A DNA stretch of 22,418 nucleotides from Verrucomicrobiota bacterium (GCA_025363535.1 JANYDP010000155.1:1-22418), one strand, 5' to 3'. Counted from the first letter of the stretch, positions 1 to 8,138 are shown. Notes: generated from the sequence alone by a model not told the origin. A program made the numbers and translations.

Positions 1-315
1 AGCCGGATCGCAGACGACTTTGGCCTGTCCCCAGCACAACAGGAACAAATTCACGCAGCGTTTTATCAAATCAGTTTGGACGCGCCGCAGGCAACAATTA
101 ACGCCGCTAAGCAAAGCGGTGATTTGGCAACGGTGGCCACCATGACCGAAGAGTCGCAAAAGGCACAGCTTGAAGAAAAATTGAAAATTCTTGGGAGCAT
201 CCTCACCCCGGAACAAATTAATACCTATCGTGAGGAGCAAATGACCCAGATCAACCGGCAAGCCTCAGCGATGAAAATGTTTTTTCCTAAAAAAGTCACT
301 GGACCCGGGAACTAA
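1..315 (+). CDS. LTXXQ-like periplasmic protein, 5'-truncated
   Basis: The reading frame is open from the first base of the window, so the gene begins upstream and only about 104 C-terminal residues are present. An in-frame TTG at 76 could be mistaken for a start, but coding continues before it. Two motifs stand out: LSPAQQEQI near the beginning and LTPEQINTYREEQ about 60 residues later, separated by charged, helix-forming sequence. This resembles the paired LTXXQ motifs of Spy/CpxP-like periplasmic proteins, but the family call is an inference because the signal peptide lies outside the window. The stop codon overlaps that of the convergent purD by four bases, with no terminator between them. 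Confidence 0.6.
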   Translation, partial: SRIADDFGLSPAQQEQIHAAFYQISLDAPQATINAAKQSGDLATVATMTEESQKAQLEEKLKILGSILTPEQINTYREEQMTQINRQASAMKMFFPKKVTGPGN

Positions 316-1601
316 AACGCCTTCGCCGCGATGTCGCGGCGGAAATGCGCGCCTTCAAACTGGATGCACTCCACGGCGGCGTAAGCGGCAGCTTGCGCGG
401 CGCGCAAATCTTTACCAAGCGCGGTCACGCCGAGAACACGTCCGCCGTTGGTCACGATCTGGCCGTCTTTCAACGCCGTGCCTGCGTGGAAAACTTTTGT
501 GCCCGGCAATTTGTTCGCGGCGTCGAGGCCGGTGATGATTTTACCTTTGGGATAATTTCCCGGATACCCACCGCTGGCCATGACGACGCAGACGCTGGCC
601 TCGGGTTTCCATTTCAATTCGTGTTTCGCCAACGTGCCGCTGGCGCTGGCGTCGAGCAGTTCCACGAGGTCGCTTTCGAGGCGCGTGAGATAGACCTGCG
701 TTTCGGGATCGCCGAAGCGGGCGTTGAACTCCAGAATCTTCGGACCGTTCTTCGTGAGCATCACGCCGGGATAAAGCAGCCCGCGATAATCAATCCCCTC
801 GGCCACGCAACCGCGCATGAAGGGTTCGAGCACTTGCCGGGCAGTTTCGGCCAACTGCGCGTCGGACAAAAAGGGCGTCGGCGAATACGTGCCCATGCCA
901 CCGGTGTTCAAGCCTTCGTCGTTGTCGAGCGCGCGCTTGTGGTCTTGTGACGTGGGGAAAATTTTCGCGGTCGTCCCATCGCACAATGCGTGCAGCGAGA
1001 CTTCGATGCCTTCGAGATATTCCTGGATGACCACGTTCGCGCCCGCCGCGCCGAACGCCTTGCTCACCATGATTTCGTCCACGGCCTTCTCCGCTTCGGC
1101 TTGGTTGTGGCAGATCAGAACGCCTTTGCCGAGCGCGAGGCCGTCGGCTTTCACCACGCACTTACCACCGAGCGTGGCGGTAAATTTCTTGGCCGCGACG
1201 ACGTCAGAGAAAGTTCCCGCCGCCGCCGTGGGGATGCCGTATTTCTCCATGAACTTCTGCGAAAAAACTTTCGACGCCTCGAACTGCGACGCCTTCCGGT
1301 TCACGCCCCAAATCTTCAGCCCGTGCTGCTGAAACAAATCCACGATTCCCAGGGCGAGCGGGTTGTCCGGGCCGATGACCGTGAAATCAATTTTCTGCTC
1401 CTGCGCAAACGCGAGCAACTTGGGCAAATCTTCCGCGCTGATATTCACGCACTCAACCGCCCGTTCCGTTTGCTCCGTTCGTTCCTGTGCCATCCCCGCA
1501 TTGCCCGGCGCGCACCACAGCCGCGTGACGTGCGGCGACTGCGCCAGTTTCCAGACCAGGGCGTGTTCCCGGCCGCCGGAGCCGATGACCAAAAGTTTCA
1601 T
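312..1601 (-). CDS. purD: Phosphoribosylamine--glycine ligase
   Basis: PurD joins 5-phosphoribosylamine and glycine with ATP to give GAR, the second step of de novo purine synthesis in the cytoplasm. The protein of 429 residues matches the usual family length. The N-terminal GSGGREHAL (residues 7-15), VIGPDNPLALG, the ATP-grasp segments KADGLALGKGV and DHKRALDNDEGLNTGGMG, and the metal-binding LEFNARFGDPETQ are all intact. The frame extends 24 codons upstream, but the ATG at 1601 begins directly with the family's N-terminal MKLLVIGSGG, so that start is chosen. No Shine-Dalgarno is visible upstream. It is a single gene, not a fusion with other pur genes, and no purine neighbours are in the window. 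Confidence 0.97.
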   Translation of the reverse strand: MKLLVIGSGGREHALVWKLAQSPHVTRLWCAPGNAGMAQERTEQTERAVECVNISAEDLPKLLAFAQEQKIDFTVIGPDNPLALGIVDLFQQHGLKIWGVNRKASQFEASKVFSQKFMEKYGIPTAAAGTFSDVVAAKKFTATLGGKCVVKADGLALGKGVLICHNQAEAEKAVDEIMVSKAFGAAGANVVIQEYLEGIEVSLHALCDGTTAKIFPTSQDHKRALDNDEGLNTGGMGTYSPTPFLSDAQLAETARQVLEPFMRGCVAEGIDYRGLLYPGVMLTKNGPKILEFNARFGDPETQVYLTRLESDLVELLDASASGTLAKHELKWKPEASVCVVMASGGYPGNYPKGKIITGLDAANKLPGTKVFHAGTALKDGQIVTNGGRVLGVTALGKDLRAAQAAAYAAVECIQFEGAHFRRDIAAKAF

Positions 1602-1718
1602 GAACGGGAATTGAAACAGGAAACCACGCGGGCAGAAAAGTTTTTTGAACAAAAATCCGGCTCGACTTTCCAAACCGGTGCGTTAAAGAAATAGCGCTTG
1701 AACCAAAAAAACAACCAA

Positions 1719-2597
1719 ATGGACATCATGAAGATCGGATCACGAATCGTTTTACTCACCGCGCTGACCCTCCTCCCGCTCACCCCGGCCACTCTGCGGG
1801 CCGAAGACGCCCCGGCGTTCAAGGACGACAAGGAAAAAGCCAGCTACGCCATCGGCCTGTTCTTTGGCAACCAGATCAAGAGCGGCGCGCTGGAAGTGGA
1901 CACCGACGTCATCATGAGCGCCATCAAGGACGTGCTGGCCAGCCACGACATGAAGCTCACCCAGCAGCAGGCGCGCGAAGCGATCACGACTTATCAGACG
2001 GCGGCCAAGGCCAAGGCGGCCGAGAAAAACCGCGCGGAAGGCGACGCTTTTCTGGCGGCGAACAAATCCAAGGACGGCATCAAGGTTCTGCCCGTGACGG
2101 TGGAAGACGGCAAGACGGCGGAACTCCAATACAAAGTTCTCACCGAAGGCACCGGCACCCTGCCGGGAGCCACCGACACGGTGAAGGTGAATTATCGCGG
2201 CACGCTCATCAACGGCATGGAGTTTGACAGTTCGGCCAAGCACGGCGGCAAGCCGGCGGAATTCCCCGTCAACCACGTCATCAAAGGCTGGACGGCGGCG
2301 CTCCAACAAATGAAGGTGGGTTCCAAATGGCAGTTGTTCATCCCCTCAAGCCTGGCCTACGGCGACCGCGGCAACCCGGGCATTGAACCCGGCTCCACGC
2401 TCATCTTTGACGTGGAACTCCTCGACGCCCAGGCACCGGCCCCCGCGCCCGAAGCCACCACCAGCCAGCCCAAGCCGCTGACCAGCGACATCATCCGCGT
2501 GCCGTCCGCCGACGAGATGAAGGCTGGCGCGAAGATCGAAGTCATCAAGGCCGCCGATCTGGAAAAGACCAACGCCGCGAGCAGCGACAAGAAGTAA
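1719..2597 (+). CDS. Exported FKBP-type peptidyl-prolyl isomerase (Mip-like)
   Basis: Predicted to catalyse cis-trans isomerisation of X-Pro bonds in the periplasm or on the outer surface. From the ATG at 1719 the 292-residue protein has an N-terminal signal peptide (hydrophobic IVLLTALTLLPLTPA, likely cleavage after TLRA near residue 28). A helical FKBP_N dimerisation-like domain follows (about 30-120, with KASYAIGLFFGNQI), then an FKBP_C domain (about 135-237). Active-site residues are visible in YRGTL, GMEFDSS, VIKGWTAAL, YGDRG and FDVELLDA. A Pro/Ala-rich tail of about 55 residues after the FKBP domain is unusual. Another ATG at 1728 is an equally plausible start; a TTG at 1698 is less likely. 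A strong terminator follows. Confidence 0.9.
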   Translation: MDIMKIGSRIVLLTALTLLPLTPATLRAEDAPAFKDDKEKASYAIGLFFGNQIKSGALEVDTDVIMSAIKDVLASHDMKLTQQQAREAITTYQTAAKAKAAEKNRAEGDAFLAANKSKDGIKVLPVTVEDGKTAELQYKVLTEGTGTLPGATDTVKVNYRGTLINGMEFDSSAKHGGKPAEFPVNHVIKGWTAALQQMKVGSKWQLFIPSSLAYGDRGNPGIEPGSTLIFDVELLDAQAPAPAPEATTSQPKPLTSDIIRVPSADEMKAGAKIEVIKAADLEKTNAASSDKK

Positions 2598-2616
2598 GCG
2601 CCGCAAATCTCAACCA

Positions 2617-2646
2617 CGCGCCGGGTTTCGACCCGGCGCGTTTTTT
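2617..2646 (+). terminator. Rho-independent terminator of the FKBP gene
   Basis: A perfect 10-bp GC-rich stem (2617-2626 with 2631-2640) closed by a TTCG tetraloop is followed directly by six T residues. It starts 19 bases after the FKBP stop codon. The minus strand has only a few A-derived T residues on the other side, so it mainly serves the plus-strand gene. The convergent methyltransferase gene ends 14 bases downstream. Confidence 0.95.
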
Positions 2647-2660
2647 ATTGCCCGCAGCCA

Positions 2661-3896
2661 TCAGCGCACCACTTCAAACGCAAACCCCTTCAGGTATTCC
2701 GTCTCGGGAATCATCGGGATGATCGGGTGATCCAGCGACTGCGAGTAGGTGGCTACGCGGCGCAAAATCTTCCGCGCGTCGAACGCGGCGGACAACACCG
2801 TGTCCTGAAAAATTCCCGCGTCCACATGGTGCGAACAGCAGAACGTGGCCATTATGCCGCCGGGCCGCAGCAGCTTCAACGCACGCAGATGAATCTCCTT
2901 GTAGCCGCGCAGCGCGTCCGGCACCGAGGCGCGGTTGCGCGTGAAGGACGGCGGATCCAGGATGATCAGGTCAAACTTCGGCACGAGCTTTTCGTTCGTG
3001 CTGGTCTGCGTCTGCGCCTTGAGCCAGTCGAAGACGTTGGTGGTCTCGAAGGTGCATTTGTCCGCCAGCTTGTTCGTGACCGCGTTGCGCGTGGCGGCGG
3101 CGATGGCGTCCGCGCTTTGATCGAGCATGTGAACCTTGGCCGCACCGGCGCGGGCCGCGTGCAATCCGAAGCCGCCGAGAAAGCTGAAGCAATCCAGCAC
3201 CTGCGCGTCCTTGGCAAACTTCGACACGGCCAGATAACTCGCCTGCTGGTCCAGATACATGCCGGTCTTATGGCCGCCGAGGATGTAGGTCTCGAACTTC
3301 AGCCCGTTCAGGTTCACGGAAATCGGGCCGGCGAAATTGCCGAAGATGACTCCGTTCGCCGGTTCCAGCCCCTCGAACTTGCGCGAGGCGACATCGCTGC
3401 GTTCCAAGATGGCGCGCGGTGAGAAAATCTTTTGCAGCGCGGCGACGATCATGTCCTTGCGCTGCTCCATGCCGAGCGAGGTGATCTGCACGACGAGCAC
3501 GTCCTCGTAGTTGTCCACGATCAAACCGCTGAGGAAATCGCTCTCGGCGTTGACGACGCGGAACGAGGTGACGTCCGGCATGTATTTTTTCCGCACGACC
3601 AGCGCCTCGCGGATGCGCTGCTCGAAAAACGCGGCGCTGATTTCCACCCGCTCCGGCGCCAACATGCGGACGAAAATCTTGGATTTGGAATTGTAAAAGC
3701 CCACGCCGAGAAAGCGCTGGCGATGATCCTTCACTTGGACGAGTTGCCCGTCGGTGGCGGGCTGGGTGAGGCGCAATCCCGAGCCATGATACAGCCACGG
3801 ATGACCGGCGACGAGACGGTCGGCTTCTCCGGGACGGACGATGACGGTGGGCAGGGACGCAGTGGGAAATGAGACGGCAGGCAAGGACGTTTCCAT
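2661..3896 (-). CDS. Class I SAM-dependent rRNA methyltransferase, RlmI-like
   Basis: Likely a 23S rRNA cytosine-5 methyltransferase of the RlmI/YccW group. The 411-residue protein has an N-terminal PUA-type RNA-binding domain (about 17-80, including GHPWLYHGSG and FLGVGFYNSKSKI). A central segment with TGMYLDQ (about 211-217) leads into the Rossmann domain. That domain shows SAM motif I LDCFSFLGGFGLHAA (234-248), motif IV LDPPSF (313-318) and the catalytic-cysteine region TFCCSHHVD (351-359). Length and domain order fit the family. The ATG at 3896 is preferred over an upstream in-frame codon because the family begins near here. No Shine-Dalgarno is visible, and the start context is AAACTATGG. 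The exact target nucleotide cannot be known from sequence. Confidence 0.88.
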   Translation of the reverse strand: METSLPAVSFPTASLPTVIVRPGEADRLVAGHPWLYHGSGLRLTQPATDGQLVQVKDHRQRFLGVGFYNSKSKIFVRMLAPERVEISAAFFEQRIREALVVRKKYMPDVTSFRVVNAESDFLSGLIVDNYEDVLVVQITSLGMEQRKDMIVAALQKIFSPRAILERSDVASRKFEGLEPANGVIFGNFAGPISVNLNGLKFETYILGGHKTGMYLDQQASYLAVSKFAKDAQVLDCFSFLGGFGLHAARAGAAKVHMLDQSADAIAAATRNAVTNKLADKCTFETTNVFDWLKAQTQTSTNEKLVPKFDLIILDPPSFTRNRASVPDALRGYKEIHLRALKLLRPGGIMATFCCSHHVDAGIFQDTVLSAAFDARKILRRVATYSQSLDHPIIPMIPETEYLKGFAFEVVR

Positions 3897-4120
3897 AGTT
3901 TGTAAACAGTTTGGTTGGGAGTCCCGCAACAACGCGGCTCCGGGATTCGCGAGGGTTCACCGCCTGAAGACGGACTCCGAACCCGCACAGCTAAACAGAA
4001 GCCCGCAGCGGAAGCGAGAAGTGTTTGTAACCACCGGGAATGTGGCAGGGGGGAACGTTCGGCAGAGAAATGTTGCATGGCCATTCTCACGGGCATTGGC
4101 GCGTTTGAATGTCCGTGAAA
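3897..4120. other. Intergenic region without recognisable gene
   Basis: This is the first half of a 437-bp gap between the methyltransferase start and the stop of the first TIM-barrel gene. Short open frames exist on both strands, but none has a recognisable protein motif and they overlap one another. It probably holds the promoter of the methyltransferase gene, though I could not identify convincing -35/-10 boxes. From 4218 to 4333 I also see nothing beyond the repeat element listed separately. Confidence 0.5.
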
Positions 4121-4217
4121 AAGCGGCGGAGGGCCGCCGCAGTCCACGACGTCGGCGCGAAAGCCTCGTGCTCCCCAGCCGCGAAGCGTCTTGGAGTGCG
4201 CCAGTCCTCTGGCGCTT
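4121..4217. repeat. Two-armed inverted repeat element with a hairpin in each arm
   Basis: Arm 1 (4121-4151) and the reverse complement of arm 2 (4187-4217) match at 24 of 31 positions. Each arm holds its own 6-bp hairpin with a 6-nt loop: 4123-4128 with 4135-4140, and 4198-4203 with 4210-4215. Four of the seven differences are two compensatory base-pair changes in the stem. The outer part of each arm shares an AGTCCACGACG/ACTCCAAGACG block. This is a REP/BIME- or MITE-like intergenic element; similar GC-rich elements are common in Verrucomicrobia genomes as far as I recall. Confidence 0.75.
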
Positions 4218-4333
4218 TGTGAGGCGCAGAACAATCTGCAAGTTTGCCACCGGACTTGAGTACGGCAGTTTCAATTTTCCCCCTTCCTCTGACAAACTTT
4301 CCCCCGACTAAAATTGGCAACAACTTAAAACTT

Positions 4334-5155
4334 TCACCCGCGCAAGCCAACCATCTGCATCAACCGGTCGGTCTGCGTGTAAGCCTCGGTGACCCACTCG
4401 ACGATCCGCTTGGGATCAGGCGAGTATTCGAGTTCGATGGAAACCGCGCCGTCAATCTTCAGCTCCTTGATCGCCTGCAAATACGGCTCGAACTTCACCA
4501 CGCCACGACCGGGCGGAAGATCGCCGTGGACTTTTCCATCGCAATCGCTGAGGTGAACGTGAACCGCCTTGCCCTTGAGCTTCTGCAAATCCAGCGGGCT
4601 GCTGTCGGACAACACGAGATGGCTCACGTCAATGTTCGCGCGCACGCGGGGATGCTTGCAGTCATTCACGAAGCGGACCATTTCGTTGACGTTGTTGAGC
4701 AGGCTCAGGCGGAACGGTTCGAGTTCGAGGGCAATATCAATTTTCTTCCGGTCGGCGTAATCGCCAATCTCGCGGCACGTCTCGACGGCCCATTGCCATT
4801 GCGCGGCGGGCGGGATGACTTCGCGCTGCCAGATGTATTCGCCGAGCACGAGCAAAATGTTCTTCGCGCCAAACTCGGCGGCAAGGTCCACAAATTTCTT
4901 GCAACGCGCGACGTGAAACTCGCGGACGGGATCGTTGAAATCAATCAGGCCGGTCGCGACGACGACGACCGAAACGACGGGCAGGTTTTCCTTCTCGCAC
5001 GTCCGGGCGACGAGGAGTTTTTCCTTTTTGGAAATCGTCATCGCCTCGGTGAAAATGTCCACGGAGTCGAAGCCGATGCGGGCGATGTGTTTGAGGCCGG
5101 TGGCGGTGTCCACACCGGCCTGGCCGAACGCGCTGTTGATGATGCCTAGTTTCAT
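4334..5155 (-). CDS. Xylose isomerase-like TIM-barrel protein (sugar phosphate isomerase/epimerase)
   Basis: Likely a metal-dependent sugar or inositol-derivative isomerase/epimerase of the AP_endonuc_2/xylose-isomerase-like fold. In the 273-residue product the metal-ligand pattern of the tagatose-3-epimerase/IolE group can be traced: Glu in ALELEPF (144/146), Asp in NIDVSH (176), His in HVHLSDCDG (201) and Glu in SIELEY (241/243). There is no signal peptide. The ATG at 5155 (MKLGIINSAF) is chosen because the first beta strand begins there; the nine extra upstream codons look non-coding. It lies downstream of the dehydrogenase fusion gene on the same strand, separated by a palindromic repeat cluster. 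Substrate unknown. Confidence 0.85.
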   Translation of the reverse strand: MKLGIINSAFGQAGVDTATGLKHIARIGFDSVDIFTEAMTISKKEKLLVARTCEKENLPVVSVVVVATGLIDFNDPVREFHVARCKKFVDLAAEFGAKNILLVLGEYIWQREVIPPAAQWQWAVETCREIGDYADRKKIDIALELEPFRLSLLNNVNEMVRFVNDCKHPRVRANIDVSHLVLSDSSPLDLQKLKGKAVHVHLSDCDGKVHGDLPPGRGVVKFEPYLQAIKELKIDGAVSIELEYSPDPKRIVEWVTEAYTQTDRLMQMVGLRG

Positions 5156-5189
5156 AGTTTGGTTTTTGGAATTTGCCAGCATGACAGTC

Positions 5190-5334
5190 TCATTAACACC
5201 CCGCTTCAGCGGGGTGTCAGAGGCGGATGTGATCTCGTAACCGCTTCAGCGGTTTTCCGGTGTGCAAAAACCGCTGAAGCGGTTCGAGTGAGCTTGGTTT
5301 GGCTTAACACCCCGCTAAAGCAGGGTGTTAATGA
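5190..5334. repeat. Nested palindromic cluster of four hairpins
   Basis: Four short hairpins are arranged symmetrically A-B-B'-A'. The outer units are 5190-5220 and 5304-5334 (core ACACCCCGC, loop, GCGGGGTGT). The inner units are 5238-5256 and 5266-5285, which share AACCGCTTCAGCGGTTTT in opposite orientation. The outer arms match each other over about 27 bases in inverted orientation. It fills most of the gap between two minus-strand genes and may act as a processing or termination signal, or be a mobile palindromic element. Confidence 0.8.
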
Positions 5335-5375
5335 AAGGGCTGCAAACACTGAGCATTCTAGTCTAGGAAAAGTTT

Positions 5376-7088
5376 TCATGGATTTTTGTTTGGGTCGAGT
5401 TCTTTGAGGATTTCCTGCCGGGTTTTCTCTGTGTCCACGCCAAGTTGTTTTAAGACGCGGCCAGCTACGCCATCTCCTTCGTGCAGCAAGCCTAGCAAGA
5501 TGTGCTCAGTGCCAACGTAGGTGTGGTGTAATGCTTTGGCTTCCTTGGTGGCGAGTGCCAAGACTTTTTTCACGCGCGGCGTGTAAGGAATGTTGCCGAT
5601 TATTTTTACATTGGGTCCGGTGCTAATCTCCTTTTCGACTTTGTCCCGGACAGTTTCCAGAACAACGCCCATTTTTAGGAGCACATTCACCGCAACGCCC
5701 TGACCGAGTTTGATCATGCCCAGCAGCAAATGTTCGGTGCCGACGAAAGTGTGATTGAGTCGGTCGGCTTCTTTTAGTGCGAGTGCCAATACTTGTTGGG
5801 AGTGTGGCGTAAAATTATTCGGTACATCGGATTCGTGAACGAAACTCGGCAGTTGTTTTGGTTTTGGAAAAAACCAGTTACGAATTTTTATTCTGAGAGG
5901 TAAGGACGCTCTGATTTTTTCTGTCTTGGTGTTTTCACTACCCGGATGTCCAAGAGTAACACGCAGAGGAGTTGGTTGTTTTGGCTGCAATTTTTTAAGT
6001 TGAGCTTTCTCTTCGACTTCACGCAGGCGGATCATCCGTTTCTGCCACGCGCTCAAATACGCCGCGTCCACCAGCGCCATGGTTTTCAAATTGTCGCGCC
6101 CGCTGATGGCGGGTTCCTTGCCAGTTTCCAGCGCGATGAGCAGTTGGCCCATCGTTCCGGCGAAGGCGTCCGGGAACCAGCTTTCCGTCCAGCGCGGCTC
6201 GTGAAATTCTTTGTCGCCCTTACTCGCGTAACGAATTGATGACGGACTCGTGTAGGGATCCTTGCACCAGCCGATGTCGCCGACGGCGAGGCCGTTCATG
6301 CCTTCGATGCGCCACTTGATGGAGATGTCGGCGGGGCAGCCTTCCTTGGCCGGGCCGGTCCAGATGTCGTCAATCACCACGCAGCGCAGGCCGTTCGCGT
6401 ATTCGAGGATGTAGGTGCAAATGCCGTCGGTGTGGGGAAATTTCGTGCGCGGATCGGGGCGCGTGCTGCAATAAATTCCCTCGGGATTGCCGAACCAATA
6501 ACGCAGGCAATCAATATGGTGAATGGACATGATGCGCAACGTGACCCAGCCGAGTTCCTCCTGCCACGGCATGAAGTGCGGCACGCCGCGCATGTCAATC
6601 GTGGCAAACACCGGTTCGCCAATCGTGCCGTTCGTGAGCAAGGTTTTCGCGGCGCGCACGGATTGGTCGTAGCGCATGTTTTGATTCACGGCGAGCGTGA
6701 TGCCCACTTTCTCGCAGCACTCGACGGCTTCCAACGCTTCGGCGTAATCCATGCCCAACGGTTTTTGCGCGAGGATGCCTTTGACGGTTTTGCGTGCGCA
6801 CGCGGCTTTGATCAACGCAAGTTGCGCGTTCGGCGGCACGGCGATGTCGAGGACTTCGATGGTCGGGTCGTCGAGAAGTTGCTCGTAGGTGTCGTAGGTT
6901 TTCAGAATGCCGTGGCGATTGGCGACTTTGAGGGCGTTCTCAACTGAGCGTGACGAGATGGCGACCGGATTGAATCCCGCTTTGCGATAGCTGACGAGAT
7001 GGCAATCGCTGACGATGAATCCGCTGCCAAGGATACCGATGCGAAAATCTTTTCGCGCGGGCAACGGCGGATGAATGTTCAGGTCCAT
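5376..7088 (-). CDS. Gfo/Idh/MocA oxidoreductase fused to a double ClpC-type N-domain
   Basis: The 570-residue product has two unrelated parts. Residues 14-360 form an NAD(P)-dependent sugar dehydrogenase. It has a Rossmann motif GILGSGF (18-24), AQKPLG (107-112, the usual EKP lysine kept but Glu replaced by Gln), and the catalytic-region IHHIDCLRYWFG (189-200). A low-complexity, basic, AT-rich linker (about 360-425) follows. Residues 426-488 and 502-565 are two Clp_N repeats, NNFTPHSQQVLALA...FVGTEHLLLG and YTPRVKKVLALAT...YVGTEHILLG, very like the N-terminus of ClpC. No AAA+ ATPase domain follows; the protein ends after LKELDPNKNP. The dehydrogenase substrate is unknown but the sugar-isomerase neighbours suggest a carbohydrate. 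The Clp_N domain normally binds adaptors and substrates of ClpCP; its role here is open. Confidence 0.9.
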   Translation of the reverse strand: MDLNIHPPLPARKDFRIGILGSGFIVSDCHLVSYRKAGFNPVAISSRSVENALKVANRHGILKTYDTYEQLLDDPTIEVLDIAVPPNAQLALIKAACARKTVKGILAQKPLGMDYAEALEAVECCEKVGITLAVNQNMRYDQSVRAAKTLLTNGTIGEPVFATIDMRGVPHFMPWQEELGWVTLRIMSIHHIDCLRYWFGNPEGIYCSTRPDPRTKFPHTDGICTYILEYANGLRCVVIDDIWTGPAKEGCPADISIKWRIEGMNGLAVGDIGWCKDPYTSPSSIRYASKGDKEFHEPRWTESWFPDAFAGTMGQLLIALETGKEPAISGRDNLKTMALVDAAYLSAWQKRMIRLREVEEKAQLKKLQPKQPTPLRVTLGHPGSENTKTEKIRASLPLRIKIRNWFFPKPKQLPSFVHESDVPNNFTPHSQQVLALALKEADRLNHTFVGTEHLLLGMIKLGQGVAVNVLLKMGVVLETVRDKVEKEISTGPNVKIIGNIPYTPRVKKVLALATKEAKALHHTYVGTEHILLGLLHEGDGVAGRVLKQLGVDTEKTRQEILKELDPNKNP

Positions 7089-7153
7089 GGGATTGGCAAA
7101 AGGATGTTGGGAAATTAATCGTCCGTCGGCAAGTTCTCCTTCACCTCACCTTG

Positions 7154-7231
7154 GCGTAGCGGCATCTCGGAAGAGTGCCGCAAAATTCTTTCGCCCTTGA
7201 AATGGTGGCGCTCTGCCGAGACGCCGCTACG
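7154..7231. repeat. Two-armed inverted repeat element
   Basis: Arm 1 (from 7155, CGTAGCGGCATCTCGG...) and the reverse complement of arm 2 (to 7231) match at 22 of 25 positions. Each arm folds as GGCR, a one-base bulge, CTC, a four-base loop, GAG and YGCC (7161-7179 and 7207-7225). An A-T pair in arm 1 is replaced by a G-C pair in arm 2, and the third difference is in the loop. It occupies the gap between the dehydrogenase fusion start and the next gene upstream. Confidence 0.75.
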
Positions 7232-7245
7232 ATTCCGGAGCCAAT

Positions 7246-8085
7246 TCATACGGTGACCTTGTTCCAAATTTTTTCCAACTCCCGCTTCGCAATCAAGCAG
7301 TCTTCCCACGGCGACGGCCAGGTGCTGATGCCGTAGCCCGAGGAAACCGGCCCGAGTTCCGGCACGACCCAGAGTTCGTTGTGCGGACGCGGCCCGGCGA
7401 GCCAGCAACGGAAAACATCTTCCACGAAGGGCAGATAATCGCGCATCTCGCGCGTGAGATTACCGTGTCCGTCGGTGACGGGCACTTGGCAGTGGTGTCC
7501 GTTGAACGGGCGACAGTGAATCAGATTTCCATTCTGCAACAAATCGGGCCGCGTGAGCAGGCGTTTGGAAAATTCCGCCGGAGCGAGATGTTTCACCACG
7601 GCGATGTGAGAGAAATCCAGATTCATCCGCAGCACCTTGCCGGTGGCCTGACGATAGGCGTCGGCAATGGCGAAGGCTTTCTCCGGCGTCTCGGTGCAGG
7701 TGCCGCGATGGGTTTCGAGATGGACGTTGGCGTTTTGTTTCTCCGCTTCCGCCATTAATTTCAGGGTGAGACGAATCGCTTCTTCCACCGGCGTGTCATG
7801 CTGGCCGAGTTGGACGTTGATCGTTTCCGCGCCGGCGTCCATCTGCGCCCGAATGAGCGCGGCGAAATCCTCTTCGCGCGGGAAGTTGAACATGCCGGAG
7901 AATTTCAGCCCGGACTTCTGGAGCAATGCCGTCGTCGCCGGCTCCGCAAACCAGTTCACGCCGTCGAAGCCCGCGTCCTTCACCGCCTGGATTTTTTTCT
8001 CCAGCGACCATTCCGCCGTCGGGGAGGGATGCTCCATCAAGGTCCACAGGTTGGCGATGAAGACGATGCGGGGAGACGAGAGCAT
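7246..8085 (-). CDS. Xylose isomerase-like TIM-barrel protein
   Basis: A 279-residue second member of the sugar phosphate isomerase/epimerase superfamily, only distantly similar to the protein encoded at 4334-5155. Likely metal ligands are Glu124 (HLETHRGT), Asp157 (NLDFSH), a His around 190-198 (LIHCRPFNGHH) and Glu243 (VPELGP). No signal peptide is seen. The ATG at 8085 (MLSSPRIVFIANLW) is chosen because the upstream in-frame extension is Arg/Ala-rich and looks non-coding. The PhyH-type gene starts upstream and ends 53 bases before this start, so the two may share a transcript. The substrate cannot be told from sequence. Confidence 0.82.
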   Translation of the reverse strand: MLSSPRIVFIANLWTLMEHPSPTAEWSLEKKIQAVKDAGFDGVNWFAEPATTALLQKSGLKFSGMFNFPREEDFAALIRAQMDAGAETINVQLGQHDTPVEEAIRLTLKLMAEAEKQNANVHLETHRGTCTETPEKAFAIADAYRQATGKVLRMNLDFSHIAVVKHLAPAEFSKRLLTRPDLLQNGNLIHCRPFNGHHCQVPVTDGHGNLTREMRDYLPFVEDVFRCWLAGPRPHNELWVVPELGPVSSGYGISTWPSPWEDCLIAKRELEKIWNKVTV

Positions 8086-8138
8086 TACGATTCGCCTGAT
8101 TGCTGCGGCTGGTGCTCGGCGCACACAACCGCGCTCCG

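Noticed and set aside
2357..2617. Antisense short open frames opposite the FKBP gene
   Set aside because: Leucine- and serine-rich shadow frames without motif, overlapping the C-terminal coding part and the terminator.
4244..5149. Open frame of 300 codons antisense to the first isomerase
   Set aside because: No recognisable motif; the minus strand carries the metal-ligand pattern of a TIM-barrel isomerase.
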